This document shows positions 1 through 5,834 of a DNA stretch of 6,992 nucleotides, piece by piece. The DNA is from RGIG3102 sp964507095. Its GTDB lineage: Bacteria; Bacillota; Clostridia; Oscillospirales; Ruminococcaceae. Location of the stretch: the NCBI GenBank assembly GCA_964507095.1, contig CAZDOS010000064.1, forward strand, positions 1-6,992, read 5' to 3'. The notes below the pieces were generated by a model, which worked only from the letters and a program-made list of their open reading frames with translations, ran no database searches and was not told the DNA's origin. Positions within the stretch are counted from its first letter, which is position 1; each line of letters opens with the position of its first letter. The position numbers and the translations under genes are program-made.

Positions 1-1306
1 CAAAATGGAACTTTACCTTATATCCGCCTGTCTGAGGGGATGCTTCCTCGATATACAGCCTGTCATAGAGGCTGTCCTCTATCTTCCATGTGCCCAGGAA
101 CAGGTCGTCGGTCTTGTAGAACTCGACAGGATCCCTGTAATCTCCGCCACCGCCTTCCGGACCATCTGCCGAATAGCTGGAATCCGGATAATACATCGCT
201 CCGGCTCCGTGAGGGAATGCCGTCCCCGGATTGTATTCGGAGCTGGAATCCGGATAGTACATTGCTCCGGCTCCGTGAGGGAACGCCGTCCCCGGATTGT
301 ATTCGGATGAAGGAGAAACATTGGTTGCCGTGCTGCTTGACGGTGCAGGTCCGGTCCCTGTCAGGTATACGCCATACCCGACGTATTCAAGTCTCCTGAC
401 ATCGCTCACTCTTCCTGAAGCATCGACCGTGATCTTAGAGACTGCAGGCTTGTAATACTCAAGATGGTCCGCAGGGAAATCGTCAGCAGAAATGTCTCCG
501 ATGACATCATACTGGACAGCGTACATGTTCCTGGCGCTGTCGGAGTATGTATAGGTTATGCATTCTGCATTGTCTCCGAACAGATTGTCTATATACGGAA
601 ATGCCTTTATCTCCTGGATATACAGTATTCCGTAATCGTCATACCAGATTATCCCGTAAAAGTCTTTGTCCGACAGACGTGCCGCATCGTTCTGCGATTG
701 AGTCATCTGAAGGTTCTTGGATTCTCTTTCGAATATCCAGAACCTGTCATTGGCTGTGTGTTCATAGCCAAGAAGCTGCCCAGAGAATACAGTGTCCCCG
801 TTGCCGAGTTCCCTTACCGCAAGTATGTCCATATCCTCTATGGTCGATACTATGATCTGCATATCGATCTGACTGTCAGAATACCCCGGGGTCTTCTTGA
901 CGTCATCCGAAACGCTGTAAGGAATGACGGTCATGTTCATCCATGCCCTGTGGTCTTCACCGAAATCAGTGCCCAGCACATATGATGCACTCCCGAAGCT
1001 TCCTGTCTCTTCGTTAGTTATCTTGAGCAGGTCGCCCTCTATGGTGAGTTTGATGTCCTTGCCCGTCTCACCGTAAATGGCCCCGTATTCCAGCATGCGC
1101 CATTCTCCGCCCAGATATGCCTTCATGTCATTATAGGTCATGAACGCATTATGCAGGCTCTTTGTCTCGGAACCGCTGTTTGGGGCTGTCGCAGGTTCTG
1201 CTGACGAAGAATCATCGGTCGTCTTGGTACATGAAGCGAGACCGAAGATAAGGACGAACGACATCAGTGCTGCAACTATCTTTAAGAAGGTTTGTTTCTT
1301 GTCCAT
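1..1306 (-). CDS. Lipoprotein with tandem 22-aa repeat (3' end cut by window)
   Basis: An open frame of 435 codons runs off the left edge with no stop. The start at 1306 is preceded by a strong AAGGGGGA ribosome site. Residues 1-26 form a lipoprotein signal: K3-K4, a hydrophobic core, then the lipobox L-A-S-C with Cys26 as the lipidation site. A Ser/Thr/Asp-rich linker (27-50) follows, as expected for a surface-tethered protein. The body has two Gly-x-Trp starts, GGEWRMLE near residue 67 and GTWKIEDS near 405, each followed by beta-rich sequence, which suggests two lipocalin-like barrel modules; that is inference. Between them (333-376) are two identical copies of a 22-residue unit rich in Tyr, Pro and Gly, then a GGGG linker. 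It lies 49 nt after the DUF2207 gene with no terminator or promoter visible between them, so it is probably the third gene of the lemA operon. Family not recognised. Confidence 0.85.
   Translation of the reverse strand, partial: MDKKQTFLKIVAALMSFVLIFGLASCTKTTDDSSSAEPATAPNSGSETKSLHNAFMTYNDMKAYLGGEWRMLEYGAIYGETGKDIKLTIEGDLLKITNEETGSFGSASYVLGTDFGEDHRAWMNMTVIPYSVSDDVKKTPGYSDSQIDMQIIVSTIEDMDILAVRELGNGDTVFSGQLLGYEHTANDRFWIFERESKNLQMTQSQNDAARLSDKDFYGIIWYDDYGILYIQEIKAFPYIDNLFGDNAECITYTYSDSARNMYAVQYDVIGDISADDFPADHLEYYKPAVSKITVDASGRVSDVRRLEYVGYGVYLTGTGPAPSSSTATNVSPSSEYNPGTAFPHGAGAMYYPDSSSEYNPGTAFPHGAGAMYYPDSSYSADGPEGGGGDYRDPVEFYKTDDLFLGTWKIEDSLYDRLYIEEASPQTGGYKVKFHF
175..306 (-). repeat. Two tandem 66-bp in-frame copies inside the lipoprotein gene
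   Basis: Two adjacent 66-bp units (175-240 and 241-306) differ at three positions only. All three differences are synonymous on the coding (minus) strand: two Ala codons and one Tyr codon. Each unit encodes the same 22 residues, containing NPGTAFPHGAGAMYYPDS. The unit length is a multiple of three, so copy number could change without breaking the frame. Confidence 0.95.
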
Positions 1307-1355
1307 CAGAATTCCCCCTTGAATAATTAAGACATATTCGCGGTCATGCCGATCC

Positions 1356-3095
1356 TTACCAGCTTCGGCCGCCTCCGCCGCCTCCGCCGCCTCCGGAGAA
1401 ACCTCCTCCGGAACCGAATGACGACGATGATGAGGATGATGACCAGTTCTTGCTTTCATATTTGTAGGTCATGTGTTCAGACATGCTGTTCATGACCTTG
1501 TCAAATCGCTTGGCATTCGGCATCACGCCCCTGTGAACAGGTTCATACCATTCAGGCGGCTTTATCGCCATGCCTTCGAATTTCTTCATGTACGCATTGG
1601 TCACTCCGAGTGAATATGCGTACGGCAATGTATTGTAGAAGTATTCCGGATCCTCTTCAACGAGCTTCTCGATTACATTCTTTTCAGCCTTTGTCAGGAA
1701 CTGCTTGAAGCCCTTGACCTTGCTCAGAAGCATTACCATATCATCAGAATACTTGGTCCTGTTCCTTGAGGCTATGAGCCCGGCGAGGCCGAATACAATG
1801 CCTGTGACTGAAAGGACGATGCCCATCCTTATGGTCACCGCACCGATAAGTATCGCCAGGATCGAAAGGACCGTTCCCGGGACACCGGCTTCAGCTTTCG
1901 TATACAGCCTGGTCCCCCATTTGCTTTCTGTCTTGCCGTATATGCCGTCTATCTGCCTGTAGAACGAATCTCTCAGATCTTCTACCCTGACGACTCCGTC
2001 TGCATCCTTGTGCCTGTTGATCCCGTCATAGAAGAGCCATTCCCTGTCATCTTCAATGATCACATCATCCCCCTTAAGAGGTATGATCTCCGCTTCTTCT
2101 TCAGTCTCCCTGATCTTGAAATAGCCTTTGCTGGCAAGATAGATGAGGAGCGATATGACATTTCTGTCCTTGTCTCTGCTCTCAAGGTACCCGACATCAA
2201 GGCTGTTCATGTCATCAGGAGCTCTGAAGGATATCACCGGCACGACCTTCTTGCGGTTGGCTATGCCGACGCTCATCAACACGGCAGCGACTCCCATGAA
2301 GGGAGCCAAAGCCCTCAGCACCTTCAGTATCTGCCTCAGCGTATTTGCCCGGAAATATCCCTCCGGCAGTTCTATCCTTATGGTAACGGCTTCACCCGGT
2401 GACAGCGGCTTCTGAGTCCTTCCGACGACTGAATTGCCCTCCAGAAGTATATCAAGACCCTCGGAATCGGTCCCGCCGTATCTGCCCACGGTAAAACCGA
2501 TCCTGTCATGGTCAAACTCCTTAGGAAGGGTCACCGTGAAGTAGAGCTGCTTTATGTATGCGCTCCATTCTGTTCCGACGATGTTGAAATAGACCTCGTC
2601 ATACCCTTTTCCGGTATCTCTTCCGAAGTCATAATCATAGGTTATGACAAAAGTCTTCTCGCCCGAGAGATACTCGTCCCGGGATCCGATCCTTATGTCC
2701 TTGTAACCGGAAGAAGACTCAACCTCATATTCAGCGCCTGAGACCTTGATATTGGAAACCGAAACGTTGACTTTGTTTCTGGTACCGTCCTGCCTCATGA
2801 GCGTAAAAGAAGTCGGGATGCTTCTGTATATTCCGTGTTTGTATGCATCCTCCCGGAAATCGGCCGTAATCTCCTCTGTGATGTGGTATACGTTGTTTAT
2901 GTCCACATCCGCTTCCACCACATATGAAAGGATCCTGTATCCGTCCTTATATGGAACATCCTGCTGTTCTGCATCCGACCCGGGGTCAGATGTCGAGGCA
3001 AACGCCGTCATGCATGAAAATGCAGACAGCAACAGAACGGCAAGAAGGCCCAGGGCTCTCCTGAGCCGTTTGTTTTTAGAATTCGACTTTGACAT
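1356..3095 (-). CDS. DUF2207 membrane protein with poly-Ser/poly-Gly tail
   Basis: A 579-residue envelope protein of the DUF2207 (YciQ-like) type, function unknown. From the chosen start it has a signal peptide with a basic front (NKRLRR), a hydrophobic stretch and an AFA/ST signal peptidase I site. An extracellular beta-rich domain of about 220 residues follows, with the family's YRSIPTSF and YIKQLYFTVTLP segments. Then come a membrane segment (about residues 260-278), a cytoplasmic region, a pair of membrane segments (about 405-442), and a C-terminal part with the family-typical YFYNTLPYAYSLGVT. It ends in eight Ser, a Gly-rich run and RSW, as many DUF2207 proteins do. It overlaps the end of lemA by 20 nt, so translation is probably coupled. 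The ATG at 3095 has AAGGA just upstream, though closely spaced; in-frame ATGs at 3116 and 3110 are alternatives giving up to 586 residues. Confidence 0.88.
   Translation of the reverse strand: MSKSNSKNKRLRRALGLLAVLLLSAFSCMTAFASTSDPGSDAEQQDVPYKDGYRILSYVVEADVDINNVYHITEEITADFREDAYKHGIYRSIPTSFTLMRQDGTRNKVNVSVSNIKVSGAEYEVESSSGYKDIRIGSRDEYLSGEKTFVITYDYDFGRDTGKGYDEVYFNIVGTEWSAYIKQLYFTVTLPKEFDHDRIGFTVGRYGGTDSEGLDILLEGNSVVGRTQKPLSPGEAVTIRIELPEGYFRANTLRQILKVLRALAPFMGVAAVLMSVGIANRKKVVPVISFRAPDDMNSLDVGYLESRDKDRNVISLLIYLASKGYFKIRETEEEAEIIPLKGDDVIIEDDREWLFYDGINRHKDADGVVRVEDLRDSFYRQIDGIYGKTESKWGTRLYTKAEAGVPGTVLSILAILIGAVTIRMGIVLSVTGIVFGLAGLIASRNRTKYSDDMVMLLSKVKGFKQFLTKAEKNVIEKLVEEDPEYFYNTLPYAYSLGVTNAYMKKFEGMAIKPPEWYEPVHRGVMPNAKRFDKVMNSMSEHMTYKYESKNWSSSSSSSSFGSGGGFSGGGGGGGGGRSW
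1368..1394 (-). repeat. Three 9-bp tandem repeats coding the poly-Gly tail
   Basis: Three exact copies of a 9-bp GC-rich unit (GCCGCCTCC on the plus strand) encode consecutive Gly-Gly-Gly triplets near the C-terminus of the DUF2207 protein. Exact repetition at the DNA level makes this tract a candidate for slippage that would change tail length in steps of three residues. Confidence 0.9.
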
Positions 3096-3615
3096 TTTTC
3101 CTTGCTTCATCGTCATCGATGGTCCACATCGGTCTCTTGGACAAGCCCATTGAATTGGCGATCAGTGCACCAGGCATGACGGAAATGGCATCATTGTATT
3201 CCTTTACTGTGGCGTTGAAATACTTTCTGGCGTTGGCAATATCGTCCTCCTCCTTTGAGAGTGTCTGCTGGAGATTGAGGAACTGTGAATCGGCCTTAAG
3301 CTCAGGATAGCTCTCAGCAACGGCAAGAAGGCCTCTGACTGCCTTGCCGATCTCACCCTCGGCGGCTGCCTTGTCTTCAAGCGTCACTGCGCTGTTTCTG
3401 AGACTGACGACCTTTTCAAGTGTCTCGGCCTCGTATTTTGCGTAGCCCTTTACCGTGGCCAGAAGGTTCGGGATGAGATCGAAACGCTTCTGCATATGAA
3501 TGTCCATAACGGAAAACGCCTCATCCATTGCGTTTTCGAGTCTCTTGAATTTGTTGTAGTTCGTCAGGTAGATGACAAATGCAACTATTGCGATTAGAAG
3601 TATAATTTTAAACAT
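3076..3615 (-). CDS. lemA: LemA family protein
   Basis: A 179-residue LemA family protein, close to the usual length. Residues 2-19 form one N-terminal membrane helix. The rest is the soluble all-helical LemA domain with its signature parts: QKRFDLIPNLLATVKGYAKYE (split at 42-47 and 48-62), then ESYPELKADSQFLNLQQ (101-117) and EEDDIANARKYFNATVKEYN (122-141). The biochemical role of the family is not settled. It is often found beside DUF2207, TPM-domain or HtpX-type envelope genes, which fits here. The start at 3615 was chosen because AAGGAGG lies 5 nt upstream. A longer frame opens at 3702, but its 29 extra residues are basic, have no ribosome site and include the 5' untranslated region. It is the first gene of the operon. 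Confidence 0.95.
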   Translation of the reverse strand: MFKIILLIAIVAFVIYLTNYNKFKRLENAMDEAFSVMDIHMQKRFDLIPNLLATVKGYAKYEAETLEKVVSLRNSAVTLEDKAAAEGEIGKAVRGLLAVAESYPELKADSQFLNLQQTLSKEEDDIANARKYFNATVKEYNDAISVMPGALIANSMGLSKRPMWTIDDDEARKNVKVEF

Positions 3616-3674
3616 TTTTTCCTCCTTGAAGATACGATTTATTGTTCCGTTTTTCGGCTGTATGACCGTTCTTG

Positions 3675-3687
3675 TCCGGCAGCCGGA
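3675..3687 (-). other. Short GC-rich palindrome in the lemA 5' UTR
   Basis: A 13-nt palindrome (TCCGGCAGCCGGA on the plus strand) starts about 20 nt into the predicted lemA transcript. It could form a small 5-bp hairpin with a 3-nt loop, stabilising the mRNA 5' end, or bind a dimeric regulator. No U-tract follows, so it is not a terminator. Confidence 0.4.
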
Positions 3688-3712
3688 ACGGGATCGTTTC
3701 AACCTTGTTTTA

Positions 3713-3742
3713 ATTATAGCATCAGGTCGTTCTCAATGTCCA
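3713..3742 (-). promoter_or_regulatory. Sigma-A-type promoter of the lemA operon
   Basis: On the minus strand, TGGACA (3742-3737) is a -35 with one mismatch, followed by an 18-nt spacer and a perfect TATAAT (3718-3713). TG one base before the -10 makes it an extended -10 promoter. The start point would be near 3706, giving an untranslated leader of about 90 nt before the lemA start. It sits just downstream of the transporter terminator, so lemA is independently transcribed. Confidence 0.8.
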
Positions 3743-3791
3743 TTTTTATACTTAATTGTGCGTAATTATTGATAATGTCAATAAAAATATG

Positions 3792-3841
3792 AAAAACCTC
3801 CCGAAGCAGGCAATGGTAACAACCATATCCGCTCCGGGAGG
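3792..3841 (-). terminator. Intrinsic terminator of the membrane-protein pair
   Basis: On the minus strand, CCTCCCGGAGC (3841-3831) pairs with GCTTCGGGAGG (3807-3797) over 11 bp with one G-U, followed directly by five U residues. An inner ATGGT/ACCAT stem sits within the loop. It begins 17 nt after the stop of the 238-aa gene ending at 3859. Confidence 0.9.
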
Positions 3842-3858
3842 CGATATCGTGAGAATTA

Positions 3859-4575
3859 TCAGTCCTTGTCTTCCTCGCCGACGGTATACTCTTTGACTAT
3901 ACCCGCCTTATAAAGGATGTAGGCAAGAGCCAGAGTAAGAACTATCATTGCAAGGATGCAGTAGCCCTGGTAGCTTGCAAGAGAAGGCCAGACCAGGATT
4001 CCGATGCCGATGACGAGCATCGGGAAAAGAGCGAGGATCCACTTGTTCTTGATCCTCTTCTTTCCGCTCTGCTTGTATACGCCCAGCAACAGTCCGCCGA
4101 ACAGGGCAGGTACCATGTAGCCTGTTGCGGTCGTTATGGCCGGTGATGAGAGCAGCGGCTGAAGCGGAGTAAGAAGAAGCACGCCTACTGCAATGATCGC
4201 AAGAGTCTCAAGTGATGAGAGTGCGATTGCCATTGTGGAGATGGCATCGGATTCAGGCGTATTAGATGTGACGCCTGCAATATTCTGAGCGGATATCGCA
4301 ACAGGCAGTTTCAGGTTCATTACGTTGCCCGTGATGAAGGTTATGTATGAAGCCGATCCAAGGATCGGGGCATAGCTTATGACCTCAGAGATGGCCGACG
4401 GGATGAACATCGCCAGAAGCGTGCCCGCTGCTCCCATGACTGTGGACATGGATGGGAAACAGTTGTAGACCACACATATCCGGATCGGTATGCCGACCAT
4501 GAATCCGATCGCTCCGATTGTGCCTATACGTCCTATTAAGTGTATACTGTCGTTATATTTTTTCTCGTCCTGCAT
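3859..4575 (-). CDS. Multi-pass membrane protein, partner of the DUF5058-like protein
   Basis: A 238-residue integral membrane protein with about seven hydrophobic segments (roughly 13-35, 45-68, 72-85, 115-137, 147-166, 179-198, 202-222). The N-terminus is short and polar (MQDEKKYNDS) and the C-terminus acidic (GEEDKD). Polar residues cluster inside the membrane part: SAISEVISYAP (60-70), SYITFITGN (76-84), and a loop at 97-114 with QNIAGVTSNTPES. Such conserved-looking Ser/Thr/Asn/Glu residues are the kind that line a substrate path. The start is preceded by TAAGGAGG whose TAA is the stop of the previous gene, so the pair is almost certainly translated together. The gap between the genes is 12 nt. 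I do not recognise a named family; a transporter subunit is the most likely role by inference. Confidence 0.75.
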   Translation of the reverse strand: MQDEKKYNDSIHLIGRIGTIGAIGFMVGIPIRICVVYNCFPSMSTVMGAAGTLLAMFIPSAISEVISYAPILGSASYITFITGNVMNLKLPVAISAQNIAGVTSNTPESDAISTMAIALSSLETLAIIAVGVLLLTPLQPLLSSPAITTATGYMVPALFGGLLLGVYKQSGKKRIKNKWILALFPMLVIGIGILVWPSLASYQGYCILAMIVLTLALAYILYKAGIVKEYTVGEEDKD

Positions 4576-4587
4576 GATAAGACCTCC

Positions 4588-5304
4588 TTAGAATACCTTG
4601 AGCCACAGAAGGGATGAACCCATTCCGATTATGAGTGTGAACGCCATAGTGAAGTTTCCGAGCCATGTCGCTCCTGTCTTCTTAATGATTAGATTGATCA
4701 GGTATGAAACGGCAAGCGACGTGAGCATTACGGCTATGAACACCTTTCCCTTGACAGCCTGGAACGGCAGCATGACGCCCATGAGAGCCAGCATGAAACA
4801 TCCGTTCATGATCGGACCGAAGCCTCCCTGCTTTGATCCCGCATTCTTCATTGAAGTTACGAGAGCCTTTCCGGCGAAAAGGTTGAAGACGTTTCCGAAT
4901 ATAATTCCGATGCTCATGACTAACATGATGGCAGCGAATGTCGATGCATCCGAACCCATGGCACTGGTCATTTCCTCAAAGCCGAGCGCCGCTGTGGTCA
5001 TCTGCGCAGCTATAAGCTCATAGGTGACAGCACCTACGACCGACAGACGGAACCATGCCCATGCGGTACCGATCACCGTCGAAAGCGTGAACAGACCGAT
5101 AACGATCGAGATCGAAGGCACTATCGTCAGCGACACGGTATTCTTCTTTACCGCGGAAAGCGTCTCTTTCGAGATTCCAAGTTCGAGAGCCCTGTTGTAT
5201 GTCTTCCTGTAAAAGATCACGCAAAGACCCGCAACAAAAGCCAGACCGATCACAACAAGCACAAACAGCACCGGGCTTGATGCAACTTCTGCATAAGATT
5301 TCAT
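4588..5304 (-). CDS. DUF5058-like integral membrane protein
   Basis: A 238-residue membrane protein resembling the DUF5058 family of Clostridia, function unknown. The start is set by AGGAGGAT with a good spacer. Hydrophobic segments lie near 11-31, 57-79, 86-102, 124-147, 165-181, 186-206 and 215-236. The segment SLTIVPSISIVIGLFTLS (58-75), with TAWAWFRLS (80-88) after it, is the most family-like part. A basic loop (FYRKTYNRALELG, 31-43) suggests that region is cytoplasmic. A polar stretch with FEEMTSAMGSDAS (109-121) may face the substrate side. It is followed after 12 nt by a second membrane gene of exactly the same length, pointing to a two-subunit transporter. The substrate is unknown. 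The family assignment rests on remembered sequence character, not a search. Confidence 0.78.
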   Translation of the reverse strand: MKSYAEVASSPVLFVLVVIGLAFVAGLCVIFYRKTYNRALELGISKETLSAVKKNTVSLTIVPSISIVIGLFTLSTVIGTAWAWFRLSVVGAVTYELIAAQMTTAALGFEEMTSAMGSDASTFAAIMLVMSIGIIFGNVFNLFAGKALVTSMKNAGSKQGGFGPIMNGCFMLALMGVMLPFQAVKGKVFIAVMLTSLAVSYLINLIIKKTGATWLGNFTMAFTLIIGMGSSLLWLKVF

Positions 5305-5325
5305 TTTTTCATCCTCCTGAATTTG

Positions 5326-5382
5326 TCAATGCAATATATCTAAGAAAGCCTTGTGCAAGAGGCTTTTCTCCGGCTTTAACAT
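5326..5382 (-). other. Possible 18-codon leader ORF ahead of the transporter pair
   Basis: An 18-codon frame (MLKPEKSLLHKAFLDILH) begins at 5382 with AAAGGG 8 nt upstream, and ends at TGA just before the ribosome site of the DUF5058-like gene. It lies downstream of the terminator at 5401-5430 and overlaps a 7-bp hairpin (5345-5351 with 5360-5366). It could be a coupled leader peptide or chance; length gives little support. Confidence 0.2.
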
Positions 5383-5400
5383 GACGATGGCCCTTTCAAC

Positions 5401-5430
5401 AAAAAAGCACCGTGCCCCAAAGCACGATGC
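5401..5430 (-). terminator. Intrinsic terminator or attenuator upstream of the transporter pair
   Basis: On the minus strand, GCATCGTGC (5430-5422) and GCACGGTGC (5415-5407) form a 9-bp stem with one U-G pair and a 6-nt loop, followed by six U residues. It ends 97 nt before the DUF5058-like start and lies about 245 nt downstream of the predicted start point at 5675. It either closes a small independent transcript or acts as a conditional terminator in the transporter leader. On the plus strand there is no U-tract, so it acts in one direction only. Confidence 0.85.
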
Positions 5431-5455
5431 ATTGCCTGATCGTTCATGTACTCCG

Positions 5456-5480
5456 GGTACTGTGGCTGTAACACAGTACC
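5456..5480 (-). other. Perfect 9-bp hairpin in the small transcript
   Basis: GGTACTGTG (5456-5464) and CACAGTACC (5472-5480) are perfect inverted repeats around a 7-nt loop. In the minus-strand transcript the hairpin falls 16 nt after the stop of the 47-codon frame and 25 nt before the terminator stem. No U-tract follows, so it is not a terminator itself. As DNA it could alternatively be a binding site for a dimeric regulator. Confidence 0.75.
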
Positions 5481-5496
5481 TGATTTACGACTGAAG

Positions 5497-5640
5497 TTAC
5501 AGAATTATGTCTCTCTGCCTAATCTGTTCAGGCTGCTGCTGTTCTTCTTCATTGTTGTTTTCCACGACAAAATTCAGAACATTATTCATGTTCTGAGCAT
5601 TGTTCATGTTATTGACTGATGAAGAGATCAAAAAGTACAT
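5497..5640 (-). CDS. Small 47-aa hypothetical protein
   Basis: An open frame of 47 codons starts with ATG at 5640, about 35 nt after the predicted transcription start, with an in-frame TGA just upstream. The predicted peptide begins MYFLISSSVNN, carries an Asn-rich direct repeat (NMNNAQ, NMNNVL), a short hydrophobic patch (VLNFVV), then an acidic and Gln-rich stretch (ENNNEEEQQQPEQ) and ends IRQRDIIL. No membrane segment or known motif is visible. The upstream sequence has only a weak ribosome site (GTGAGA about 8 nt before the ATG), so translation is doubtful. An overlapping 15-codon frame (MKKNSSSLNRLGRET) starts at 5548. The strong promoter and terminator around it show that the region is likely transcribed; whether it works as peptide or RNA is open. 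Confidence 0.45.
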   Translation of the reverse strand: MYFLISSSVNNMNNAQNMNNVLNFVVENNNEEEQQQPEQIRQRDIIL

Positions 5641-5681
5641 AAAACTGTCTCACTGAGTATTTATTACCAAATTATGAATAA

Positions 5682-5710
5682 AGTATAAGCCGAAGAGAAA
5701 ATGATGTCAA
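5682..5710 (-). promoter_or_regulatory. Near-consensus sigma-A promoter of the small transcript
   Basis: On the minus strand, a perfect -35 TTGACA (5710-5705) is followed by a 17-nt spacer and TATACT (5687-5682), one mismatch from the ideal -10. An A at 5675 is well placed as the start point. This is the best -35/-10 pair in the window and is unexplained by any long gene. Confidence 0.82.
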
Positions 5711-5732
5711 CAGAAAATCTGCATTTTTCTGT
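5710..5732. promoter_or_regulatory. Inverted repeat abutting the -35 (possible operator)
   Basis: ACAGAAAA (5710-5717) and TTTTCTGT (5725-5732) form a perfect 8-bp inverted repeat with a 7-nt centre, touching the -35 of the minus-strand promoter. The position would suit a regulator acting next to RNA polymerase. AT-rich content raises the chance of coincidence. Confidence 0.35.
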
Positions 5733-5746
5733 ACCTTTTGCTGAAA

Positions 5747-5767
5747 TTGTCGCTTAAATAACGACAA
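5747..5767. promoter_or_regulatory. Second inverted repeat in the divergent intergenic region
   Basis: TTGTCG (5747-5752) and CGACAA (5762-5767) form a 6-bp inverted repeat with a 9-nt AT-rich centre. It lies between the minus-strand promoter and the plus-strand gene at 5835, where an operator for a divergent pair would be expected. I could not find a convincing plus-strand promoter in 5770-5815. Confidence 0.3.
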
Positions 5768-5834
5768 AATGCACAAAAGCATATGATATGTTACATATTG
5801 CAAGAAATAATAACATTCAGGAGGATCATGCAGA

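Larger units (their letters stand above)
5401..5675 (-). ncRNA. Predicted ~275-nt small transcript or leader RNA
   Basis: The span from the predicted start point (A at 5675) to the end of the terminator U-tract. It contains the 47-codon frame, the 9-bp hairpin and the terminator. I see no T-box motif or known riboswitch core in it. It may be an sRNA, a small mRNA, or the attenuated 5' leader of the transporter operon. The last is favoured by the lack of a good promoter between 5400 and 5305, where only an isolated TATATT (5334-5339) occurs. Confidence 0.5.

Noticed and set aside
175..306. CRISPR-like repeat
   Set aside because: There are only two directly adjacent copies with no spacer, and they are in frame with silent differences, so they are a coding duplication.
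464..985. A 173-codon open frame on the plus strand
   Set aside because: It lies wholly antisense to the lipoprotein gene, which has a strong ribosome site, a lipobox and a continuous 435-codon frame. The plus frame has no ribosome site and an odd composition.
2010..2402. Plus-strand open frames within the DUF2207 gene
   Set aside because: They are antisense to a recognisable family protein and lack start signals.
3616..3702. An N-terminal extension of LemA by 29 residues
   Set aside because: The extension covers most of the 5' untranslated region after the promoter, is basic, has no ribosome site, and the internal ATG at 3615 has AAGGAGG at ideal spacing and starts the membrane helix.
4598..5023. 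A 141-codon plus-strand open frame
   Set aside because: It is antisense to the DUF5058-like membrane gene; its composition mirrors hydrophobic codons on the other strand.
5345..5366. A plus-strand terminator (AAAGCCT/AGGCTTT with TTTT)
   Set aside because: The stem is only 7 bp, AT-rich at its ends, has a four-T tail, and no plus-strand gene lies upstream to need it.
5401..5675. T-box or known riboswitch in the leader
   Set aside because: I looked for the T-box consensus before the terminator and for familiar riboswitch cores and saw none; the hairpins do not match a class I know.
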